The notes under the pieces are model-generated. The model made no database searches. It was not told the DNA's origin and saw only the letters and a program-made list of their open reading frames with translations. The translations under genes and the position numbers were made by a program. 64,000 nt of DNA from Cordia subcordata (lineage: Eukaryota > Streptophyta > Magnoliopsida > Boraginales > Cordiaceae): NCBI GenBank assembly GCA_028554755.1, contig JAPTOF010000010.1, forward strand, positions 3,766,001 through 3,830,000, given 5' to 3'. Positions 23,161 to 36,181 of this stretch are shown here, piece after piece; position 1 is the stretch's first letter; each line of letters begins with the position of its first letter.

Positions 23161-24034
23161 TTATTTGCTAACTGCATCAATAGCCATATTCCTATTTTCT
23201 TTCTCAGGTTGCATTTCTTGTGTCCCCCTAACACCGTTCCCCCTTTTATTCTTCTGCCATATTTTTCCAGCAGATTTGTTTCGTATCGTCCTCCTTATCT
23301 CACCTGTGTAACTATTGATGATGGCTCCTCTAGGTTCTTCTTGGTCATCATCCCTCACATTCTCTAACACCCCAAACCTAGAACCTTGTTTAGCGCCCTC
23401 TTCATTCCCTTTGCTCCCTTTCCCACCACCTATGTTAGAAGTCTTTTGTTGTTCCTTTAGCATGGGCCCCTCTTTCTGCAGTCCTGGTATGCCTCCTAAC
23501 ATGCTCCCCACTCTTGCCATTTCAAAGTCTATCCTTACTCGTCCCAACGCCACCCCCCAGAAGCTCTTCTTGTGCGTGCCATGGAACAACCATCCATTCC
23601 CCAAACCTTTCATCCGGGTCCCAGTTATTCACATTTGTTTGGTTTTGTTGTCCTTGTAAATCATTCGCTCTTGCTAGTCCCTCTTTACCCCCATTCGTAT
23701 CTCCCTTATTGTTCAATTCCAGGCAAAGTTCTTTCCAGTGGCCATAACACCTGCAGTAAAAGTAAACCATGTGGATACCCTCGTACTACCCTTTGCCCTC
23801 TATCTCTTACTTTCACCTTTGACACAGTGACACTAGTGGCTTCGAGAGATCAATTGGTACTGCTACATGTGCGTGCATACAACGCGCAACCTCTTCTGTC
23901 ATTAAATCCACCTTCAAAGTCTTGCCCACGCAATTGCCAAGCCTCGTCAACGATTCCTTCTCATAGTATTCAATCGGAAGTTCCCGGAAACAGATCCATA
24001 TCCCCCCGTTGTTGAGAACGATGTAGTTGAACAT
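23161..24034 (-). pseudogene. LINE ORF1 fragments (DUF4283 and zinc knuckle)
   Basis: 24034-23813 encodes the second half of a DUF4283 domain (IWICFRELPIEYY, KTLKVDLMTEEVAR). 23770-23522 contains a CCHC-type knuckle (CRCYGHWKELC). 23613-23161 is the low-complexity C-terminal part. Frames are broken between the pieces. In intact elements this protein binds the LINE RNA. Confidence 0.8.
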
Positions 24035-24166
24035 TGTGAGGGTGTCATGGTAGCACTTATATAGTATAGTTATTTTATATTTTTTATTATTTTATTTTTT
24101 ATTATTTTTTATCTTTATGAATATGCATTATTAGCTTTGATTAAAATTATATTGTCAATCAATTAA

Positions 24167-24204
<38 letters not shown>

Positions 24205-24391
24205 TTATAGTTTTTTAAGTATTGTGAAAGTGTCATACCATTACTTACATGGCGTAGTTATTTTATTTTTTTTATTATTTTACTTTATATTTTTTTTAAC
24301 TTTATGAATATACATTATTAGTTTTAATTGAAATTAAATGGTCAATCAATTAATGCTTAAGATTAAATTCATTTGTGAATTCTAAGAAGTC

Positions 24392-24422
<31 letters not shown>

Positions 24423-24720
24423 TATATATTGTTAGCATTGGAAATTTAAATATAATTTCATTTGTAAATTTCAAAAGGTTCACTTATTATCTATTATGGA
24501 TATGTATCCTTATTTTTACTTTAGAAATTTAATTGTCAATTAATTAATATTTGAAAATAATATTCATTCACGAATTAAAAAAGGTTCATTTCTCATTATG
24601 TATATACATATTATTAGTTTCAATTTAGAAATTTAATTACTAATTGATTAATCTATGTAGAGTACAGAATATTCATTACTAAATTATTCATATACTATTG
24701 AAAATAAATAAATTCAACTT
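24035..24720. repeat. Degenerate AT-rich tandem repeat
   Basis: Blocks starting ATTGTGAGGGTGTCAT (24034) and ATTGTGAAAGTGTCAT (about 24219) give a period of about 185 bp, followed by two more decayed units. Each has a TTTATGAATATGCATTATTAG-like core and the CAATTAATTAAT motif. TA microsatellites occur at about 24170-24202 and 24390-24428. The block separates the LINE from the TPS B promoter. Confidence 0.5.
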
Positions 24721-24784
24721 AATTTAATATATTCTCTCAAAAAATAAATCTGTGCAGAACATGGATAAAAATACACTAGTCTAT

Positions 24785-25019
24785 GCTTAAAGTCAATATA
24801 TACCTAACCATCGGAATAGACTGCAACTAATTTTTTGAATACAAGATTTTAAGATCAAGTTTCACCTAACCCAATGCAAACTTTAGACTATAAAGGAAGG
24901 GGAGTGGAGCTTGTTGGTTCACACAATTAAGCAACTAGGGTTTCTAATTTGACGAGAGCCAAATTAGAAAACTTTAGGCCTATTAAATAAATATACACGT
25001 GTGCACGTAGAACCACAAA
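24785..25019 (+). promoter_or_regulatory. TPS B promoter block
   Basis: Starts with the array-wide TTAAAGTCAATATATACCTA motif, continues through AAGATCAAGTTTCACCTAAC, and has TATAAAG at 24889-24895, about 125 bp before the ATG at 25020. Confidence 0.55.
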
Positions 25020-26570
25020 ATGGATATGAAATGTGCTTATGATTCAGAAGTTGTTTGCCGCTTTGCAAACTTTCATCCAAGCATTTGGGGAGATTATTTC
25101 CTTGCCTATGATTATAGTCTCACGGTGAAGAAGAATTTTCATTTCTTCTGACATTTCATGAACTTGCAAAACATTATAAGAGTTAAAGTTAAAGATAATT
25201 ATGTTTTCTTTTTTGGCTAATGGAAACATATATACATTTCTTCGTTCTATCTAAGAGTAAATTAATTGAGTTGTTAGCCTGCTGATGTACCAAATTTAAT
25301 TTTTTTGGGGCCGAAAGTTGATATCCGTGAAGAAGAGAAGCTTCAACAACTAAAAGAAGAGGTGAAGAAGATGTTATTATTAGCACCTGAAAAGTCCTTG
25401 CAAAAACTAAACCTGATTGATACAATCCAACGTTTGGCTTACCATTTTGACAAAGAGATTGAAGCATCGTTAGATTACACATAAAATACCTATCATGAAT
25501 GCATCAGAGAAGATGGCAATAACGACCTCTATATTGTAGCTTTTTGTTTCCACTTACTTAGACAGCAAGGGTATCGTGTCTCCTGTGGTAAGTCTTAAAT
25601 ACAATAAATAAATATAACTAATTACTTTTTATGAATTTAAACTTTTGGGTGAGGTGATAACTCTATTGTGATATTTTGGTCGCCCGAGACATGGCTAGTT
25701 CGAGTTTCACCCATGCCTATTATATTAAAAAAATATTAAAACTGTTCACGCGCAAATTTTTAAACAAATCATGTGAGAGTGCATCGGAGCATGTTAAATT
25801 GTAATGAATAAATACAATTTACTCCACTTTACAAATTAAAACTTTTAAATCAGGTGAACAATCACCTCCTTTCATAAAAGCAAAATTTTAGATCAGGTGG
25901 TAACTCAGAATAAATACTTACTGATTCACTACTTATATATCATTTTATTTCTACTCTATTAATTTCTATGCATTAATCTTTACAAACATTAATTTCCATG
26001 CATGGCTAACTAAGGTCAATAATTCATGGTTGTTGCATGCATTACATGGATGTGTTCAATAAATTTAAGCACGAGGAGGGGAAATTCAATGAATCTCTTA
26101 AAAGCAATGTGGATGGAATCTTGAGCTTGTATAAGGCTGCTCATTACAGAGTGCATAGAGAAGATATTCTGGAAGAAGCACTTACATTTACTATCACTCA
26201 TCTGGAGTCAATATTACCCAACTTGAAACACGCCTTTGCAGTGCAAGTCAACCAAGCTTTAAGTTTCCGATCCATAAATCGTTGACAAGGCTTTGCATAA
26301 CGAGTTGCTACTCAAATTTGCAAAGTTGGATTTCAATATATTGCAAAAGATGCATCAAGGACAGCTCAACGTTCTTACACGGTAATCTAATTTTCATCTA
26401 TTTAAGTTACATGTTACATAAGTATTAAACCAACATATTAACCAAAAAAAAAAAAGATAAATGCCAATTTTTCCAATGAGTTTTAGCATAGATCCCAAAC
26501 TTTTCGTGTAGTTTTAGTTTTATCTATATTCTCCCACACCATCAAATTTTATCAAGCCTTATATTAAAAA

Positions 26571-26982
26571 GGGATAAAATACCCCAGACTCCCTTGTAGT
26601 CTACTATAAGTGTATAACACCCCTTATAGTGTCAAAAGTTCCTCACCAAACCCCTATAGTGAGTGAAATTTAGCATGCATACCTCGTGCCATCTAAAATA
26701 ATATTACCTTTACTGAAAGTGTAGAATACACGTTGAGCTTGCAACTGTTTACTTAATTTATTGGAAAGAGAAAATTTTGAACCTTCTTACCCTTGAAAAG
26801 CCCATTAAAATGCTATATCAAACAGTTGCAAACTCTGTGCGCATTCTACAATTCTAGTTAAAAATAACATTATTTTAGACGATATTCCACTTACCACAGG
26901 GGCTTAATGAGGGACTTTTGACACCACAGAGGAGTGTTACAGACTTATAATACACCACAAGAGGGTCTAGTACATTTTACCC
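26571..26982. mobile_element. Foldback Mutator-like MITE in TPS B intron 3
   Basis: A 412-bp counterpart of 9902-10313, with the same inverted arms. It is flanked by TATTAAAAA (26562-26570) and TAATAAAAA (26983-26991), matching at 8 of 9 bases. Confidence 0.8.
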
Positions 26983-27767
26983 TAATAAAAATTTTCTTGC
27001 TTTTTTTAATGAAATAAAAAATACAAAATTTTGATAAAATTATTCAAAAAAGCTCTACAATCAATTTGTAAATCATAAAAGATGAAAAAACATTAAAAAC
27101 TAGATTATTGGAAAAAAATTAGTTAGCAATAAGCTACTTTTTACTTTTTATTTCTTACATATTTATTTATTAAAATAAAAATAGATAAAATATTTTAATA
27201 AAATTATTCAACAAAAATCTACAATCAAATAGGAAATATAAAAATTTTAATTTTAAAATATGACAAAATAAGCAAAATAGTTATGAAAATTTTTTTCTTG
27301 CGAGATTAAAGAGAAATTATTAGATTCAATTTAATATTCAGTTTTTTCAATATAGTTATATACATTTCTAATAGAATTCAATCTTTTCTACTTAGATAAA
27401 TGCATATATTTTAGAATGAACTAACTTTTAAGAATATAAAAAATGAAAAAATAAATTATAGTTTATTATATAAAATTTGTGATATACATGAAACTAATAA
27501 ATAGTAAATTGAAATTGAAAATTAAATTTATCTTTGTTATGCAAGTACAAAATCGAAACACAATAATAATTTTATAAATGCAAGCTAACATTTAAAAAAT
27601 AAAATATAAATAGTAGTAACAAAGTAGAATTAAATAGTCTAATAAATAAATAAATAATTTAAAATGACAAAATGTCATTAAATATAAGGCATTATTTAGC
27701 AAAGTTTGATATCATGGCTAAAAATGGATTAAACTAAAATTCGCAGAGAATTTTGGAATTTAAGCAA

Positions 27768-27794
27768 AAAGAGGGGGGGGGGGAGGGGAAGGGG

Positions 27795-27832
<38 letters not shown>

Positions 27833-27838
27833 GAGACA
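27768..27838. repeat. Polypurine tract and GA microsatellite
   Basis: About 70 bp of uninterrupted purines: a G-rich run followed by (GA)n, in intron 3 of TPS B. The other loci lack it. Confidence 0.85.
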
Positions 27839-28092
27839 CATTATACCCCCTGTGTTTCGTTAAAGTTGTATAGAATCTCCTATAGTCTCAAAACTCGCTC
27901 TTTGATGCCTTTATATCTTACATGGAACGTTGCTAATACCCCTATGTCATAAAAATGTGGCATAATCGCCTCAAAAAATAAAAATTTTTAACACCACTCT
28001 GTATAACATAAGAGAGTCTTTGCTAGTTTTGAAACACAAAGGGTTTATGTAACTTTGACAAAACATTGAGGAATAAAATGCATTAAACCCAA
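27838..28092. mobile_element. Ancestral foldback element before exon 4
   Basis: Inverted arms (TACCCCCTGTGTTTCGTTAAAG against the complement of the AAACACAAAGGGTTTATGTAAC region) lie just upstream of exon 4 in TPS B. Recognisable copies occupy the same position in C (about 35380-35575), D (about 44530-44740) and E (about 60660-60935), so the insertion predates these duplications. Confidence 0.6.
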
Positions 28093-29002
28093 AAGAACAA
28101 AAATTAATTTTTTTTGTTTGAAATCTTATCATTCTTTAATAATTTTATAGGTGGTGGAAAATTTGGACATTGCAACAAAATTGCCTTTCACAAGAGATTA
28201 ACTGGTAAAATTATACTTTTGGACATGGGGAATTTATTTTGAGCCCCAATTTCGCTTGGCAAGGAGTATGGTGATGAAAATAATTTGCATGATTTCTCTC
28301 ATTGATGACATCTACGATGTATATGGAACATTTGACGAACTTAAACTTCTCACCGATGCCATTGAAAGGTAATTTATTTAACTTTGAAAACCTTGTTTCA
28401 GTTTTAGCAATTACAACTTTGTAACCCTAATTACTTTTCTTAAAAGAAAAACTACTAATCCCAAAATAGTTATGGAATTTTAATCTTAAAATCAATGTGA
28501 GGTAGTTAAAATTATTCATAGGAAGTACTTCACTATTATGCAGGTGGGATGTGACAGTCCTAGACCAGTTCCCATCTTACATGCAGCATTGTTATAGTGC
28601 TCTTTTAGATATTTATAGTGAAGCTGAAGAAGAATTGGCAAAACAAGGCAAATCATACAGTATTCACTATGCAAAATCAGAGGTAAGCCTCAAATAATAT
28701 AATTAAATTACATCAATAGTCCTTCATTTTTATCATTTGTAATAATCTTATCTCTTATCTTTCATTTGTGACAAATTAGTCCTACAACTAAGTATTGTAT
28801 CATTATTAGTCCAAACTTTACTTTCTTTTGAAAACAACGTTAAATCTCACATGGGGTGAACAATTTTAGCCTTAAATAAAAGAAAAACAAATAGACTATT
28901 TATCTACCTCACATGTGAGATTTAATGTATTTTGTTAATGAAAACCACAGTTTAAGCTAACAACTACATAAAATTATTAGTTATGGGACTGATTTGTTGC
29001 TA

Positions 29003-29587
29003 GAGGTGTACGTGGTTTAGTTTAATTTGGTTTTAAATCTATTTTAAACCAAGTCAAACTAGTTGATTTCCATTTAGGACTAACTAATTGGTTTTTGATC
29101 ATGTACAATAACTAAACCAAACCAATATCTCTAAAGTTGGTTCAGTTTTGTCTTTTTTCTTTTTAAATAAAAGCTTGAATTTCAACGACTAGAAAGTTTA
29201 ACTATTAGAAAAATAGAACTTGTTACAATAAAAATATATTTATTTGTTATTGTAAAACACAAATAGTATTAATGCTTAGTGGTTGAAACTTAGAAATATA
29301 AATATAATGTCTTGTATTGAACCCTTCTACATTACATGTTTCTAAATGAAAGATTGCCACATATACATAATATATAACATAAGCTCAGTTTGGCTTCAGT
29401 TTGACAGTTTGGCTTTGGTTTGACCAAAACCAAACCTAATATAATTCCAATGAAACTGAAACAATCGGTCGGGTTTGGTTTGATTAAAAAACCATTGTAA
29501 AATTAATTTGTTTTAAAGAAAATTTAATGAAACAAAATATTTGGGTTGATTTAGATTGGTCAATTTAACCAACCCATATTCACTCCT
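29003..29587. mobile_element. Inverted-repeat DNA transposon in TPS B intron 5
   Basis: A 585-bp element starting GAGGTGTACGTGG and ending ATTCACTCCT, with GGTTTGGTTTGA-type motifs repeated in both orientations. Flanks are ATTTGTTGCTA (28992-29002) and ATTTGTCACTA (29588-29598), matching at 9 of 11. It is absent from C, D and E. It is probably a hAT-type MITE. Confidence 0.6.
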
Positions 29588-30881
29588 ATTTGTCACTAAT
29601 GAAATATAACGGATGGGAATATTATGACTGACAAAAATATTGGACAGTTGGTAGAATTTACATGTAATTAATTATATTGGCTAAATGATATCTCAATTTG
29701 TTCAAATATATATTCCAGCAACAACCAAAAATTATTTGATCTATTTTTCATATATAATTAATTAACAGGTGAAAAACCTAGCGAGAGCATATTTCCAAGA
29801 GGCCCAGTGGTTTCATAAACGCTATATTCCAACTTTGAGGAGTACATGAAGGTTGCAGTTCCAAGTTCTGATTACATGTTGTGCTCAACAGCTTCCTTCC
29901 TCGACATGGGAGAGATGGTAACTAAAGAGGCCTTTGATTGGGTCACAAGTGAACCTATACTTGTTAAAGCTTCAGAAGTAATTGGCAGATTAATGAACGA
30001 CGTGGTGGGACACGAGGTAATTAATTAATTTAGAAATTGTAATCAATTGTAAATAATTTGAGGTTTAAGATGCATTATATACAATGAAAATGAGGAGTGT
30101 TGTCTTTGACAATAATGATCACCAGAAAATTTTTTGTATAATATTCTTGAAATTGGGTAAAATGGCCTGATTAATTAGCTTGTTACATCTTGTATTTAGC
30201 AAAACTTATTACATTATTTTCAAAAGGAGACTCATAATCCTACCTTATCATTTTTTGTCCAAATTTAAATTATTCTACATTTTATGTACTCAAATTTTTT
30301 TTTTCTTCTATGAGTATTAAAATTTACAATGTGATATATATTTTTACAAAAATACGGTCAATTTTAGATCACGATGTTAAGATAACAATAAAACAAATGG
30401 ACAATTGTGCCACCTTTCCAAAAATATAGGTGGTTAATGAGATAAGTTTTAAAACATTTGGAGAGTAATGAACTAATCAAACGAACAAGGGGTAATTATA
30501 ATTGTGCATCCTTTTGGAAAATGTGGTAAGTTTTAAATTGCCATTGTAATTGGCTATTAAACAAACCATTGGGGTTTACTCGATATTATGGAGTTTTTTC
30601 TAAGATGTCATTTGGTTCAATTCATAAAGCATCTAATTCCATGTACATACAATTGGAGCAAGAAAGGGGATATGTAGCTTCAGCTAGCAGTCGGATGCCT
30701 TATGAATCAAAAGGGTGCCTCAAAGCAAGATGTTTATGTTGAACTGCAGAAACAAGTTTTAAATGCATGGAAAGATATAAATGCAGAATGCCTTCGTTCA
30801 ACTGGAGTACCAATGCCTCTCCTCATGCGGATTATCAATCTTACTCGCGTGACAAATCTAACGTACAAAGATGAAGACTAG

Positions 30882-32810
30882 TATACACTATCCAAAACCA
30901 GAACCCGAAACTTCATTTTCTCAGTGTTTGTAGATCCCGTGGTTATATAAATAGTAAGGTTACATCTGACCCTATTTTATCATCTAAGCATTACCTTATA
31001 AATACGTAGTTGGTATGATAAAATAAGGGAGAAACTAAAAAGTCTCTCAAGTTAGTATGCCAATTAATAAGCTGTTCGGCATATTTGAATGTTGGTGTAC
31101 CATTGATCATATATTTGGATAATTTATGGAAGTTCTTTGGTGTGTTTTGTATAATTTTTATAGTTTATGAATAACAAAGGTGAAACTCGTGTTATGCATG
31201 TCAGATATGAATGCTATAATATAGATTTTTATAGTTTATGGCATGTAAGTTAAGAGCGAGAAACTAAAAAAAATCTTAAATTAATATGCTAATTAAACAT
31301 ACATAAGAGGTGATATTTAAGTAATAATATACATAAGTTGTTCGGCATATTTCAACGTTGGTGTACCATCAACCATATATTTGAATAGTAATTTTGTGGA
31401 AGTTCTCTGGTACATTTTATATAAATTTTTGTAGTTTATGAATAACTAAAGTATATCTCATGTTATGCTGAATGAGAAATGAATGCTATAATACAGATTT
31501 TTTTAGTTAAACATGTAAATAAAACGTGTAACATGCATGTTAGTAAGAAAAATTTATGTTGTTACCTAATTTAGAACAATAATTTTAAGTTTGGAGCCTA
31601 AGGGTGAAAATCAGTTTCGATTTCCATATTTCGGGTGCCAAAAAGTAACTACATAATTGGATATTAAAAATTATAAAACCTAATCACATTTGAATAATTG
31701 GGTTCAAGTTTTGGGTTTTATTTTCTTTATTTCTTTATTTTTTATTTTTCTTGGGCTAATTATTATATCATATTGTATTAATTTAGACTAAATTGAAAAA
31801 CATGTATCAGAAGTTGGATAAAAATAAAGATGAAAAGTTGAAATTCACTTAAATTATATTAAAGTACTTATGTAGAAAAAATAAAAAAATAAAAAAAAGA
31901 TTATATTTCTTTTGAGATCAGGGCGCACCCTCAGCTCTATTTCCCTCTGCCACTGAACGTCAACATTAGGAACCGAGACTCTACAGGGGTCATTACTCAA
32001 AATCTTCCCAAGTTGAGACGAGAATTTGCAGAGTTATCAGTTATTGGCCTTGCCGACCAAGAGCATTAGGGGCCTTTTTTTCTTACATAAGAAAAACACA
32101 TCTTTTTTTCCTTGAAAAAACACTTTCTTTCCTTTTTTGCGGTAATTATTAGGTTTGGTTTTTAAAAAAGATGAAACTCTAAATAAAATTTAGATTTTTT
32201 AAAATACAAAATTTTTAACTTTTCAAAAATATATTTAAAAAATAATTGTTAAATTAAGACTTTTGGGGGGAAAAAAAAAATAGATCCGGACAAGCCTTAA
32301 ATGAAATTATATCGTGCCATGGCTCATCCATCACAGTAAAGGTAAAGCACTCAAAAGCTGTGTTACTGGAACTGACTTTTGGTGCGTTGCGTGTGTACAA
32401 TATATATACGATAAATAACACTCTCAGGAAAATTGTTGATAGTGTTAAGGTGTATAGTATTGACTAAAAGTAAATTTTGTAACACGATAAGAAATAGATC
32501 CATTTGTCAAAAATGGAGTCTAACCTCTATTCTTGACTGATTCGGACAATGCACGGGTTTTGCTTCCCATCTTTAATTTTGTAATGTTTTAAGGTGAAGC
32601 GAAATGGTACTTGGTGATTTAGCAAAAAAAATTGAAAAACTTTAGCAAGCTAAGTCAACATCAAAATAATACCTTGTATTCATCATAAATGCGTTGCTAA
32701 GTGCTCGTTGGCTATCCATATATTTCGTGTTTATCATAATGTTGTATTCATCTTGACAACTCTTAACCTTATTGTTATCATTAGATATTTTCATCTAATA
32801 TAGGTTTAAA
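30882..32810. other. TPS B downstream flank and spacer to TPS C
   Basis: No gene seen. Contains 3' flank sequence with a partial internal duplication: the ACATAAGTTGTTCGGCATATTT-type blocks near 31070 and 31330, and the GAATGCTATAATA-type blocks near 31210 and 31480. Next comes the stretch shared with 13670-14760. A Tourist-like MITE at 32069-32297 matches the one at 14255-14484. Confidence 0.55.
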
Positions 32811-33022
32811 GTCAATCTATATACCTAACCATTGACATAGACCGAGGACTAACTTTTTAAATACAAAATTTTAGGATCAAGTTTCACCTAACCCTATGCA
32901 AACGTGAGACTATAAATAGCAAGGGGAGCAGAGCTTGTTGGTTCACACAATTAAGCAAGTAGGGCTTTCTAATTTGACGAGAGCCAAATTAGTAAGTTTA
33001 CGTCTATATACACAACCCCAAA
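32811..33022 (+). promoter_or_regulatory. TPS C promoter block
   Basis: Array-wide promoter with TATAAATA at 32911-32918, 105 bp before the ATG at 33023. The GTTGGTTCACACAATTAAGCA leader motif is present. Confidence 0.6.
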
Positions 33023-36000
33023 ATGGAGATGAAATGTGCTTATGATCCTAAAGTTGTTCGCCGCTCTGCTAATTATCATCCAAGCATTTGGGGAGATTAT
33101 TTCTGTACTTATGATTCTAATCTCATGGTAAAGAAGATTTTTCAGTTCTTGTGACATTTCATCAACTTGTAAAGCATTATGTAATATTTGAATTGAGCAT
33201 ACATAATTATATATTTTTTGCTAATTAACGAGGAACACATACATTGCTCAATTTCAACCTAAGAGTTAATTGATAGTGAACTAATTAAGTTGGTAGCGGC
33301 CTGATATACCAAAATCTTCTTTTTCTTTTGGCAGAAAGTTGATATCCGTGAAGAAGAAGAGCTTCAACAACTAAAAGACGAGGTGAAGAAGATGCTATTA
33401 TTAGCACCTGAAAAATCCTTGCAAAAACTAAAGTTCATTGATGCAATCCAACGTTTAGGGGTGGCTTACCATTTTGAAAAGGAGATTGAAGCATCGTTAG
33501 ATTATGCATACAATACCTATCACGAATGCATCAAAGAAGATGGCAATGACGACCTCTATAATGCTGCTCTTCGTTTCCGCTTACTTAGACAACAAGGATA
33601 TTATGTCTCCTGCGGTAAGTATTTAGTATGAGGTGATAAGTCTATCATGATATTATAATTGCCCAAGTCATAGACAGTTTGAGTCTCACCAACACTTGTT
33701 TAAAAAAACATTTAAACATTTCAAGTACAAGTCTTTAAATAAATTACGTAAGAGAGCGTGGGGGTGTTTTGAGTGTAATAAGTAAATACAACAAACTCCT
33801 TTTTACAAAATTAAGCTTTTGGATAAAGTGAACAAGTGCTCTCTTTCTACAAGTTTAAGATTTTTGATGAAGTGGTAACTCTAAATTATTAATTCAGTAC
33901 TACTCATATACTATCCTACTTCAGCTCCACTTAATTTCTACATATGCATTAATATTTACAAACATTTCCATGGATGGCTGATTAAGGTAAATAATTCTTG
34001 GTTGTTACATGCATTACACAGACGTGTTCAACAAATATACGGATGAGGAGGGGAAATTCAATGGATCTCTTAAAAGCAATGTAGATGGGATCTTAAGCCT
34101 GTACGAGGCTGCACATTATAGAGTGCATGGAGAAGAGGTTCTGGAGAAAGCATTTACATTTACTACCACTCATCTCGAGTCAATTTTGCCCAACTTGAAA
34201 CACTCCCTTGCTGCACAAGTCAACCAAGCTTTAAGTTTTCCGATCCATAAATCGTTGACAAGGCTGGATGCCACGGTTTGCATATCAATTTATGAAGAAG
34301 ATGCTTTGCATAGTGAGTTGCTACTCAAATTTGTGTAGTTGGATTTCAGTATATTGCAAAAGATGCATCAAACAGAGCTAAGCGTTCTTATACGGTAATT
34401 TAATTTTCATCTAAGTTGATAGCTAATTATACTTCTATAGTATATATAACAATAAAATATAAATATATTTTGAAAATTTTAAGATTTTTAATACTAATAA
34501 TAGTTTTAATTAGAGATCTGTAGTAATTGAATACAACATTTTTAATTTGGAAGTGAAATCGAAAAAATGCATTCACATTTATAAAAATGCCATATACATA
34601 TGGTATTGGCAGAAAATATATATATTCTACTTTGTATAATATGTAAATTGGGAATAAATTAATCAAATTATAAAATTATTTTGATAAATGAAATTTTCCA
34701 AGAACTTGAATTACCTCCCAAAATTTGATTCACCAAAATTTTTTGATTTGGTATTAACAGAAAAGATATATATTCTAATATGTATAATATATTGATGGTA
34801 ATAAATTCATTAAGTTAGGAAATTATCTTGATGAAGTAAATTCAATAAATTAGGAAATTATTTTGATGAAGGAAATTATTAATAATGAAGTGATGAGTTT
34901 GATTAATTAAAGAATTGACATGCGAGATAACTTAGAAGGCATGTACCTTCTCTTATATAAAATATAGATTTCAAATTATTAAGAATGAAAAGAACGTTTA
35001 GCTCAAAAAAAAAAAAAAAACCACTCTTGTCGTTTCTCAAAAAGTAGCTTATTTTAAAAAAATGAAAAAAATACGAAAATTCCTATTTTTATAACAATCT
35101 TATTTAATCTTTCCCCGAAAAGTAGTTTATTTTATCAAAAGAAAGAAAGAACTCCTATTGAGCAGTCATCCAATGCCCAATGTTATTAAAAGAACCCAAC
35201 CAAAACACAATACTATTTTTTTTTTTTTGATACTTTTATATAGCTGACTTTTAGACTTTAAAGGTATAAAAATAACTTTTGCGTCTAAGAAAATGACTAA
35301 TTTCTATTTGATTTGCTACATAATTTTATTAAATTTTATTCCTTTTGGTTTAATGTTAATCCTGGAAAGAAAATTTTCTAGATCTGCCACTGCCTCCTAT
35401 CCTATATACAATGCTGCTAATACCCCCTATGCTATAAAAAATTGCCTCAAAAATTGGAAATTTCTTCAACATTTCTTATAATATAAGGGGTTATTTGCGA
35501 GTTTCGAAATACATGTGTCTATGTAACCTTGAGAAAACATTGAGGGATAAAATGCATTGAACCAGAGAAAACCCAAAAAAAACATTTTTTTGGTGAAATC
35601 TTATCATTCTTTAATTTATTCATAGGTGGTGGAAAGGTTTGAATGTTGCAACGAGATTACCTTTCACAAGAGATAGACTGGTAGAATTATATTTTTGGAT
35701 ATGGGGAATTTATTTTGAGCCCCGCTTTTGCTTTTTGAGGAGAACGTTAACGAAAATAATTTGCTTGACTTCCATCGACAATATCTACGATGTATACAGA
35801 ACATTTGATGAACTTAAACTTTTCACTGATGCAATTGAGAGGTAACTTTTTAATGTTGAAAACAATGTTTCATTTTTAGCGTATAACTCTCTCACCATAA
35901 TTACTTTTTTTCAAAAGAAAAAACAAATTATCCCAAAATAGATATTGAATTTTCATCTTAAAATCAATGTGAGACAATTAAAATGATTCCATTCGGAGTA

Positions 36001-36181
36001 CTTCGTTATTATATATGCAGGTGGGATGTTGCAGCCCTGGACCAGCTCCCACCTTACATGCAGCATTGTTATGGTGCTCTTTTAGATGTTTATAGTGAAG
36101 CTGAAGAAGAATTGGCAAAACAAGGCAAATCATATAGCATCCACTATGCAAAATCAGAGGTGAGCCTCACATAATTAATTA

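Larger units (their letters stand above)
19494..24034 (-). mobile_element. L1-type LINE, 5'-truncated and degenerate
   Basis: About 4.5 kb on the minus strand, ending in a short poly(A) (T-run at 19494-19501 on the plus strand). Reading 5' to 3' on the minus strand come ORF1 pieces, the endonuclease, the reverse transcriptase, a zf-RVT-like region and RNase H, in the order of plant L1 elements. It is truncated at the 5' end inside the ORF1 DUF4283 domain and has many stops and frameshifts. It lies within what was intron 2 of TPS X. No convincing target duplication was found. Confidence 0.92.
25020..30881 (+). pseudogene. TPS B: terpene synthase pseudogene with all seven exons
   Basis: Exons at 25020-25124, 25314-25587, 26050-26381, 28151-28368, 28544-28682, 29769-30016 and 30653-30881. 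Damage includes: the first Arg of RR(x)8W changed to Cys; exon 2 acceptor AG to CG; a two-codon deletion (LGV to L) and stop TAA at 25482-25484; exon 3 acceptor AG to GG, a 1-bp deletion and a deletion of about 40 bp; exon 4 a 1-bp deletion and a stop just after PFTRD, destroying the RDR motif; exon 6 a 1-bp deletion before EEYMKVAV; exon 7 acceptor AG to AA and a 4-bp TAGC insertion near 30684. The catalytic DDIYD and NDVVGHE sequences are still readable in their exons. It is long dead, but gives the full exon map and the ancestral C-terminus (TYKDED). Confidence 0.93.

Noticed and set aside
21362..24015. Plus-strand open frames of up to 147 codons
   Set aside because: They lie antisense to the LINE ORF1/ORF2 domains, which carry the recognisable motifs on the minus strand.
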